Assembly (NCBI GenBank): GCA_964428895.1
Contig: CAYRZU010000028.1
Location: forward strand, 1 to 39,740
DNA: 39,740 bases
Origin: HyVt-337 sp964428895
GTDB lineage: Bacteria > Planctomycetota > Phycisphaerae > SM23-33
Reading direction: 5' to 3'
Shown: positions 34,645-39,740 of the stretch, piece after piece
How positions within the stretch are numbered: the stretch's first letter is position 1
How the letters are laid out: each line of letters starts with the position of its first letter
The notes under the pieces: model-generated
What the model was told of the DNA's origin: nothing
Databases searched by the model: none
What the model saw: only the letters and a program-made list of their open reading frames with translations
Made by a program: the position numbers and the translations under genes

Positions 34645-35763
34645 ATGTCACAAGCAACGACAGAACAGCCCGGCGGCCAGACCTTTCTGCAGAAGCACAT
34701 TCGGACGTCCTCCAAGCGGCACCCGAAGATCAAGTCCGACGACCAGCTCCAGTTCTTCCAGCAGTTGACCACGCTGTTCGCGGCGGGCACGCCATTGTTG
34801 GAGGGATTGCGGATTGCGTCCGTCCAGAGCCAGTCTCAGAAGATGTCCGAGGTCATCGCCTCGCTGGCCGATCGCGTGGCTGGCGGCCAATCGCTGCACC
34901 AGGCGGCGTCGGATTACCCCAAGGTGTTCGACCGCCAGTGGATCGAAGTCATCAAGACCGGCGAGGCCTCGGGTCAGTTGGCTGACGTGCTGACGAGCCT
35001 GACCGAATACATCGTTTCGGTTCGCGAAATGCGGGCCAAGCTGATTTCCTCGCTGATCTATCCCTGCATCATGGCGGTGGTGGCGGTGCTGGCGATCGTG
35101 GTGATGCTGTGGAAGGTCGTGCCGACCTTCGCGGACTTCTTCAAGGAGTTCGATTCGGAACTGCCGCAGATCACGCAGAAGGTGGTGGGGCTATCGAATT
35201 TCCTGCAGGCCAACGGGCTCTACTTGACGGCGGGATGTGTTGCGGCGTTCTTCGGGCTTCGCCAGTATTTGCGCACCCCGACGGGCAAGGCCCTGAAGGA
35301 CCAGGCCATGCTCACCATGCCCATGGTGGGCGAGTGCGTGGTGCAGGTGTCGATGGAACGGTTCGCGACGAACATGGTGCTACTGCTCAGATCGGGTCTG
35401 CCGTTGTTGGAGACTATTGGGTCGATGAAGGGGGTGTTCCACAACAACACCGTCTACCGGGAGGCGCTCAAGAAGATCGAGGGTCGCGTGGCGGCCGGCG
35501 GGGGCATGGCCAGCGCCGGAGAGGAGTCGGGGCTGTTCACGTCCATGATGATCTCGATGGTCAAAGTCGGCGAGGAATCCGGCGAGATGGCCAACGTGCT
35601 GCAGGAAATGGCGGTCTATTACCGCCAGAAGGTCACATCGATGGTCGAGCGCCTGACCGGTGCGGTCGAGCCGGTCGTTATTCTGTTCATGGGCGTGACG
35701 GTGGCGGTGATTCTGATGTCGGTCTACATGCCGATGTTCCAGATCGCGTCGGGGCCCGGCTAG
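34645..35763 (+). CDS. gspF: GspF/PilC-type inner-membrane assembly protein
   Basis: A 372-residue platform protein with the family duplication: LQFFQQLTTLFAAGTPLLEGL in the first half and ERFATNMVLLLRSGLPLLETI in the second. Each half ends in a membrane helix, near YPCIMAVVAVLAIVVML and VVILFMGVTVAVILMSVYM. GEASGQL and GEESGEM are the matching conserved turns. It converts GspE motion into insertion of pseudopilins. The ATPase gene ends 9 bases upstream. Confidence 0.95.
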   Translation: MSQATTEQPGGQTFLQKHIRTSSKRHPKIKSDDQLQFFQQLTTLFAAGTPLLEGLRIASVQSQSQKMSEVIASLADRVAGGQSLHQAASDYPKVFDRQWIEVIKTGEASGQLADVLTSLTEYIVSVREMRAKLISSLIYPCIMAVVAVLAIVVMLWKVVPTFADFFKEFDSELPQITQKVVGLSNFLQANGLYLTAGCVAAFFGLRQYLRTPTGKALKDQAMLTMPMVGECVVQVSMERFATNMVLLLRSGLPLLETIGSMKGVFHNNTVYREALKKIEGRVAAGGGMASAGEESGLFTSMMISMVKVGEESGEMANVLQEMAVYYRQKVTSMVERLTGAVEPVVILFMGVTVAVILMSVYMPMFQIASGPG

Positions 35764-35793
35764 GTTCGACGAACACGGGGATGGAGGACAGCA

Positions 35794-36129
35794 ATGGGAC
35801 AGGAACGACGACGTTTTGACCACGTGCCGGTGGCGATGTCCTTGACGATCATCGACGAGGACTCCCGCAATCACTTGGCCGGGGCGAGCATCAACCTCAG
35901 CCGCGGCGGCGTGGCGTTCTACTGCGAGAAGTTCATTAAACCCGACACCCACGTGACGTTCGTGTTTCACTTTGGGTACGGGTCCAACGCCAAGGCCGAG
36001 TCGATTCGTGCGACCGTACGTTGGTCCAAGATCGAAGGCGAGGGCGCTATCGGCGGCGCCGCGTTCGAGTCGCTGCTGTCGGACGTAACCTTCCCGCTTC
36101 TGAGCGATCGACTGTTCGCGGCGCTCTAG
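35794..36129 (+). CDS. PilZ-domain protein with a variant c-di-GMP motif
   Basis: A 111-residue single-domain protein. ERRRFDHVPV corresponds to the PilZ RxxxR arm and NLSRGGVAF to the [DN]xSxxG motif. The second Arg of RxxxR reads His10, so c-di-GMP binding may be weak or changed; the second motif is intact. It is placed between GspF and the minor pseudopilins, so it probably tunes this apparatus, perhaps by docking to GspE. ATG 35794 follows GGAGGACAGCA. Confidence 0.85.
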   Translation: MGQERRRFDHVPVAMSLTIIDEDSRNHLAGASINLSRGGVAFYCEKFIKPDTHVTFVFHFGYGSNAKAESIRATVRWSKIEGEGAIGGAAFESLLSDVTFPLLSDRLFAAL

Positions 36130-36148
36130 CGGCAGACATGCGGCGAGT

Positions 36149-36619
36149 ATGACGATGAGAACCACGCTAGACAGAGCGGCCGGACGCCGGCGGGAGAGGG
36201 CGGCCTTTACGCTGGTCGAACTGAGCATCGTGCTGATCATCGTGGGCGTGATGGCGAGTATGGCCATTCCGCTTTACACCAAGGCGTTAGAGCAGGCCCG
36301 GGTCGATGCGGCCGCGACCAAGCTTCAGGGCGTCTGGTCGGCCCAGCGGATCTACTGGCTGGATCGACGCGTCTTCGCCTCGAGCTTGGCGGAACTGCAG
36401 ACGCTGGACCTGGTCGATGCATCCTACGCGGCTACCCAGAGCGACCCGGATGCGTCGTTCGTTTACGAGGTCCTCAACGCCGGCGACGGCGCTTTCACCG
36501 CCCGGGCCCGGCGGAGTGATAGCGAGGTCTGGAGTGGCGCCATTCAGATCGATCAAAGTGGCGAGCTGAGCGGCGATATCCGACATTCCAATGGAACGAT
36601 TCTGACTCCGCCGGAGTAG
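36149..36619 (+). CDS. minor pseudopilin (GspG/H-like) with Ala at the cleavage site
   Basis: A 156-residue prepilin with a basic leader (RTTLDRAAGRRRERA) and AFTLVELSIVLIIVGVMASMAIP. The Phe and Glu+5 are standard, but the residue before Phe is Ala instead of Gly. The globular part is short and beta-rich, without Cys. It starts 19 bases after the PilZ gene. The alternative start two codons later (MRTTLD) is possible. It is probably the pseudopilus tip or second-layer subunit. Confidence 0.82.
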   Translation: MTMRTTLDRAAGRRRERAAFTLVELSIVLIIVGVMASMAIPLYTKALEQARVDAAATKLQGVWSAQRIYWLDRRVFASSLAELQTLDLVDASYAATQSDPDASFVYEVLNAGDGAFTARARRSDSEVWSGAIQIDQSGELSGDIRHSNGTILTPPE

Positions 36620-36632
36620 CCACCACAGAGCG

Positions 36633-37190
36633 ATGGCAATGAGAACGACATCATCCGGCAGTTATCGGCGGCGCGGCGGCATGGGCCGGCGCGGACGGCG
36701 TGCGTTTACCATGCTCGAGCTGCAGGTCTCGATGGTGCTGCTATCGGTGGGGTTGATGGGGATGGCCGGCCTGTCGGCCATGCAAAGTCGACAGGTCCGC
36801 CAGCTGGAGGAGTGGTGTGTCGACAACCCCACGTATCACGTGGCGACCCAGTCCAACCGCTGGCTCCGAAAGCAGGACCTGCCTGCCGAGATGTCCGACC
36901 AACCCGGGCAGGACTCCTGGATGCCGGGCGTCCTGGGCGAACAGGCCCACGAACTGGCTGTGTCGGGCCAGGAGCGAGACCTCGCGGCGGGGACGGCCTC
37001 GATGGAGGTCGAACTAACCGAGATTGACGACGACGAAGACGACCAGGCACGCTCGTGTCGCCGCCGTGGCCGCGGCTGGGGAGGCCGGTGGAGCTGGCGG
37101 CGCAGTTCGGACAGCGATAGTGACGATGACGACGACGATGATGATCGAAGCCGAGGGCGAGGCCGTGGCCGAGGGCGTGGGAGGAGATGA
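36633..37190 (+). CDS. minor pseudopilin (PilV/GspI-like) with Asp-run and Arg-Gly tail
   Basis: A 185-residue prepilin with an Arg/Gly-rich leader ending RRA and then FTMLELQVSMVLLSVGLMG, a PilV/GspI-like start with Glu+5 and again Ala before Phe. The middle is a small domain with few strands. From about residue 125 the chain is low-complexity: acidic (IDDDEDD), Arg/Gly/Trp-rich, an eight-Asp run, then alternating Arg-Gly to the end. The DNA there is correspondingly repetitive (GAC/GAT, then CGAGGC-like units). Such a tail is not part of known pseudopilins. Confidence 0.75.
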   Translation: MAMRTTSSGSYRRRGGMGRRGRRAFTMLELQVSMVLLSVGLMGMAGLSAMQSRQVRQLEEWCVDNPTYHVATQSNRWLRKQDLPAEMSDQPGQDSWMPGVLGEQAHELAVSGQERDLAAGTASMEVELTEIDDDEDDQARSCRRRGRGWGGRWSWRRSSDSDSDDDDDDDDRSRGRGRGRGRGRR

Positions 37191-37199
37191 CGACGATTG

Positions 37200-37709
37200 A
37201 TGATTGACTCCCGCACCAGAATGAGATGCCAGAAACGACATGGCTTCACGCTGTTGGAGCTGATGGTGGTTTCGGTGCTGATGGGCCTGATGGCGATGAT
37301 CACGGCCCAGTTCTGGCGGTTCTATGCGGTGGAGCGTAAGGACTTGACCACGCGGGTGCGGGCGTCTCAGGAGTTGTCATTGGCGTTGGAGGGGTTGACC
37401 AGCGACATCGGGGCCGCGGTCGGCGCATCGATCCTGGAAGACGACCGCGTGCTGTTATGCAAGGACGGCGGCCCGACGCCCAACGGCGAGGCCGACTGGG
37501 GCAGCCCGGACGCATTGGTCGAGTACGTGCTGACCGACGGCAAACTATATCGCGAGGACCAATCGACCGGCACGCGTATCGTGGTGGCCGAGGGGGTGAC
37601 CACGTTCTTCGTCCAGGAGACGGGGGACAACCTTTACACCATTACCGTCGTGGTGCAGTTCGACGATCTCGAACGGCAGGCGACGATCAACTGGAGCCTG
37701 GAATTATGA
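37200..37709 (+). CDS. minor pseudopilin (PilW/GspJ-like)
   Basis: A 169-residue prepilin. The leader ends KRHG and continues FTLLELMVVSVLMGLMAMI with Gly at -1 and Glu+5, both classical. SQELSLALEGLTSDIGAA and the strand-rich C-terminus (LVEYVLTDGKLYRED) fit GspJ/PilW proteins. The frame also has a TTG at 37197, but ATG 37200 is preferred. GGAGG lies 12 bases upstream, inside the end of the previous gene. It overlaps the next gene by four bases (ATGA). Confidence 0.82.
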   Translation: MIDSRTRMRCQKRHGFTLLELMVVSVLMGLMAMITAQFWRFYAVERKDLTTRVRASQELSLALEGLTSDIGAAVGASILEDDRVLLCKDGGPTPNGEADWGSPDALVEYVLTDGKLYREDQSTGTRIVVAEGVTTFFVQETGDNLYTITVVVQFDDLERQATINWSLEL

Positions 37710-38263
37710 TCGCGCGACGACAAACCGGTCACGCGCTGATCGGCACGACGGTGTTCGTCATGCTTAGTTCGATCATGGCGGCGACCATCCTGACGCAAGT
37801 GGATGGGGCCATTCGGACCGAAACCGCCAGTCAGACGCGGATGAACTACGTTGGCCCGAGCGCCTACGCGATGGCGTGGGGGTTGAGCCTGCTGGAAACG
37901 GGTCAGCCGCCCCAGACACCCTACGACTGCAAGGCGGAAGTCTTGCCGGACATCATCTATGTGCTCAGCTTCGAGCGGACGCAGGCGGACCCGTTGACGT
38001 ACGACCTGTCCGTTCGGCCCGTCACCGATGACGACGAGGACCTCCCCGACGTCCCGGAGACCTTCAACGCCGACACCGATTTCGACGACTATCGGCGGAA
38101 CCGTGACGAATGGCGACAGTGGTGGCAGCAGTGGTGGCAGCAGTGGAAGTCGCGCCGCAGTCGCTATCACCGTAGGCCTTGGGCTCGTCAGGGTGATCGA
38201 CCTAGCCGTCGCGTTGGTTGGCACAAGAACTGGAAGTGGGGCGGTTGGGACCGGGACGATTAA
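37706..38263 (+). CDS. GspK/PilX-like minor pseudopilin with Trp/Arg-rich tail
   Basis: About 185 residues from ATG 37706, which overlaps the preceding stop. The frame is open from 37457, but that part lies within the previous gene. It opens RRQTGHALIGTTVFVMLSSIMAATIL, a prepilin-like Gly and helix without Glu+5, as in GspK. A domain with WGLSLLETGQPPQTPYD follows. From about residue 130 the tail becomes extreme: acidic, then QWWQQWWQQWK, then many Arg, His and Trp to the C-terminus. The tail encodes over ten Trp in about 55 residues. It is the last gene of the operon. A weak hairpin follows at 38271. Confidence 0.68.
   Translation: MIARRQTGHALIGTTVFVMLSSIMAATILTQVDGAIRTETASQTRMNYVGPSAYAMAWGLSLLETGQPPQTPYDCKAEVLPDIIYVLSFERTQADPLTYDLSVRPVTDDDEDLPDVPETFNADTDFDDYRRNRDEWRQWWQQWWQQWKSRRSRYHRRPWARQGDRPSRRVGWHKNWKWGGWDRDD
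38117..38146 (+). repeat. 12-base tandem repeat coding the QWWQ motif
   Basis: CAGTGGTGGCAG occurs at 38117-38128 and 38129-38140 and starts a third time at 38141. It codes Gln-Trp-Trp-Gln in tandem within the tail of the GspK/PilX-like protein, so the number of Trp units can change by replication slippage. Confidence 0.85.
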
Positions 38264-38270
38264 GCCCGGT

Positions 38271-38285
38271 CGACCCGATCGGTCG
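38271..38285. terminator. short hairpin between convergent genes
   Basis: CGACC pairs with GGTCG around a 5-base loop, followed by TCTTT on the plus strand. It sits in the 33-base gap between the last pseudopilin gene and the convergent hydrolase-like gene. The stem is short, so this is a weak call. Confidence 0.25.
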
Positions 38286-38296
38286 TCTTTGGGGTC

Positions 38297-39601
38297 CTAC
38301 CCGCGTTCGCTGGGCATGATGGGGTCCCAGCCTCTGCGGACCGATTCCAGCATGGCGTACACAAAGCCGCGGTAGGTGTCCGATTGCTGCAGCCTCTCTT
38401 CGAGCCCAAATCCGGGGGTGACCCACACGCCCACCGGTCCGCGCGCCGCCGAGGCCAGTCCGGCGGCATAGGCGTGCTGTTCGGCGGGCCGGTCGGCATT
38501 GCAGATCAGCAGGATCGGCCGCGGGGCCAGGGAGGCCAGATCGGTCTGGGGTCCGGCCATCAGGTTGCAGCCGGTCTCGGCTGAGGCAATCAGCAGCGTG
38601 GCCTGACGCACGTAGCCCGCCAAGGCGCCCGGCAGGGGGGCGGTCAACTGGTCCAGCACGGGGTAGGCAGAGACCGGGTCGTCCAGCACGAGCGCTTCGA
38701 TGCGATCATCCCGGGCGGCCGCGGCCGTCATGGCCAGCGCGCCTTCGCGGATGCCCACGCCGAAGACGTGGCGCGCCGCTTGGGGGTAATGCGTCTTAAC
38801 GTAGGAGACAGCCGCGACGGCATCCCGGGCTTCCAACTGCCCCGAGGTATGTGTGTGGCCGCCACTATTGCGCTGGCCTCGCCCGTCGTAGAAGAACACG
38901 TTGAAGTCCTTGGCCAGCAGGTGGGCCCGGCACAGCACCGAGGTCCGCGACGGCGCATGACTGGGGGCGATGATGACCGTCGCGTCGGTCGGCCCCTTGG
39001 CCGCCGGTAGGTACCATCCGGCCAACTGGATGCCGTCGGCCGTCTCGAAGTTGACGCGCCGGCAGGCGGGCCCGAGGCTGTCGGCCGGGCCGGCCGGTTC
39101 GGCGAGCTTGACCCAGTGCGTCATGAAGGTGGCCATGATATACGGGGCGATCACCGCCAGCAGAACGGTGACCCGGATCCCTCCGGCGGCCGCTCGGGCC
39201 AGGGCCGGATGTCGCGACGCCGCCGGCCGGGTCGCCCAGGCGGCGGCCTTGCGAACGTTCAGGTCGACCAGCACCACCACCACGTGAATGGCCAGTAGCA
39301 TGTAGACGGCCCAGGCCCACTCGCTCCAGCGAACGCGGAGGACAGGGCTGGTCCGGGCCATCGCCACCAGGTAGGCGGCCGCCAGCACACCCAGCATCGC
39401 AAAATAGACCAGATGCCGGGTCGCTAGCTGGCGAGACCACGACGGCCGATAGAGCGCGACATAGGCAATCACCGCCGGTACCAGCGCCAGGTGGGCGATC
39501 TCCGAAGGTGACCGCCCCCACCATGTCGCCAACGCACCGAAGACGGCCGTTGCCGCAATCAGGCCAGCCAAGCGCCAAGATCGAGCCGTGGTGTGGATCA
39601 T
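38297..39601 (-). CDS. membrane protein with degenerate alpha/beta-hydrolase domain
   Basis: A 434-residue protein. The first 165 residues contain five or so membrane helices (LAGLIAATAVFGALATWW, LVPAVIAYVALY, LVYFAMLGVLAAAYLVA, WAVYMLLAIHVVVVLVDL, VTVLLAVIAPYIMATF). The remainder follows an alpha/beta-hydrolase plan: AGWYLPA, VIIAPSHAPSR, then FYDGRGQRNSGG where many members have FDYRGHGRS. The nucleophile elbow reads GIREG, with Arg285 where Ser belongs. The later GAGH-type His is replaced by GFGLEER, so the triad is not recognisable. It may bind rather than hydrolyse, or use another mechanism. No functional link to the pilus operon is evident. Confidence 0.6.
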   Translation of the reverse strand: MIHTTARSWRLAGLIAATAVFGALATWWGRSPSEIAHLALVPAVIAYVALYRPSWSRQLATRHLVYFAMLGVLAAAYLVAMARTSPVLRVRWSEWAWAVYMLLAIHVVVVLVDLNVRKAAAWATRPAASRHPALARAAAGGIRVTVLLAVIAPYIMATFMTHWVKLAEPAGPADSLGPACRRVNFETADGIQLAGWYLPAAKGPTDATVIIAPSHAPSRTSVLCRAHLLAKDFNVFFYDGRGQRNSGGHTHTSGQLEARDAVAAVSYVKTHYPQAARHVFGVGIREGALAMTAAAARDDRIEALVLDDPVSAYPVLDQLTAPLPGALAGYVRQATLLIASAETGCNLMAGPQTDLASLAPRPILLICNADRPAEQHAYAAGLASAARGPVGVWVTPGFGLEERLQQSDTYRGFVYAMLESVRRGWDPIMPSERG

Positions 39602-39740
39602 TGGGGGGTCTCAGTTGGGCCCGCCGGGCTGACCAGCCCGTCGGCCGGACAAGGGCAGGCGTAGGCGGATCGTAGCGGCTAAGCGGTAGTTCTATGATAT
39701 CCCCAGGTGCCAAAACCGTCAACCGGGCCAGCCGGGGCGC

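Noticed and set aside
37457..37705. Extended start for the last pseudopilin at 37457
   Set aside because: The extra part overlaps the previous pseudopilin gene out of phase. The ATGA overlap start at 37706 gives a prepilin-like leader directly.

Overview
The window looks like high-GC chromosomal DNA from a Planctomycetota-type bacterium, possibly Phycisphaerae. I infer this from the mix of a diderm pseudopilus/type II secretion locus, very large exported proteins with tandem STN-like repeats, an ECF sigma factor with a zinc-finger anti-sigma, and glycan enzymes beside several UroD-like methyltransferase homologues. I could not run a database search, so taxonomy and family names rest on motifs read from the sequence.

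Region 1 (1-11240) is a metal-stress island. It has a broken response-regulator fragment, an ECF sigma/anti-sigma pair on the minus strand, and, on the plus strand, an RND-type heavy-metal efflux set: an outer-membrane channel (CusC-like), a small YHS-domain membrane protein, a CusB-like adaptor with two metal-binding cassettes, and an oversized CusA-like pump. Four copies of one promoter-like motif (GGAACG...CCGTT, exactly 17 nt between GGAAC and CGTT) lie only at the starts of these units. One faces the sigma gene, two face cusC and one faces the YHS gene. The simplest reading is one self-activating ECF sigma regulon for copper/silver-type efflux.

Region 2 (11340-20424) is a carbon-catabolism island. 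On the plus strand are an SGNH hydrolase and a glycyl radical enzyme with all key residues but no activating enzyme nearby. On the minus strand, ending tail-to-tail with them, are two UroD-superfamily (methyltransferase-like) proteins, an RraA-like aldolase, a BNR/Asp-box sialidase-like protein and a lipoprotein resembling a glycoside hydrolase. A shared pathway is plausible but its substrate is unknown.

Region 3 (20481-38263) is a pseudopilus/type II secretion-like locus with a divergent partner operon. The minus-strand operon (28823 down to 20545) encodes large exported proteins. Its first two ORFs are in the same frame, separated only by one TAA that falls inside the first copy of a three-copy STN-like repeat, so they appear to be one split gene. 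The plus-strand operon has two nearly identical major pseudopilins, tandem hairpins ending in a strong terminator, then GspL/PilMN-, PilO/GspM- and PilP/GspC-like proteins, GspE, GspF, a PilZ protein and four minor pseudopilins. Two of these carry bizarre low-complexity tails. No secretin and no prepilin peptidase are present.

Region 4 (38297-39601) is a minus-strand membrane protein with a degenerate alpha/beta-hydrolase domain. I see nothing recognisable in 39602-39740, and no tRNA, rRNA, CRISPR array or insertion sequence anywhere in the window.
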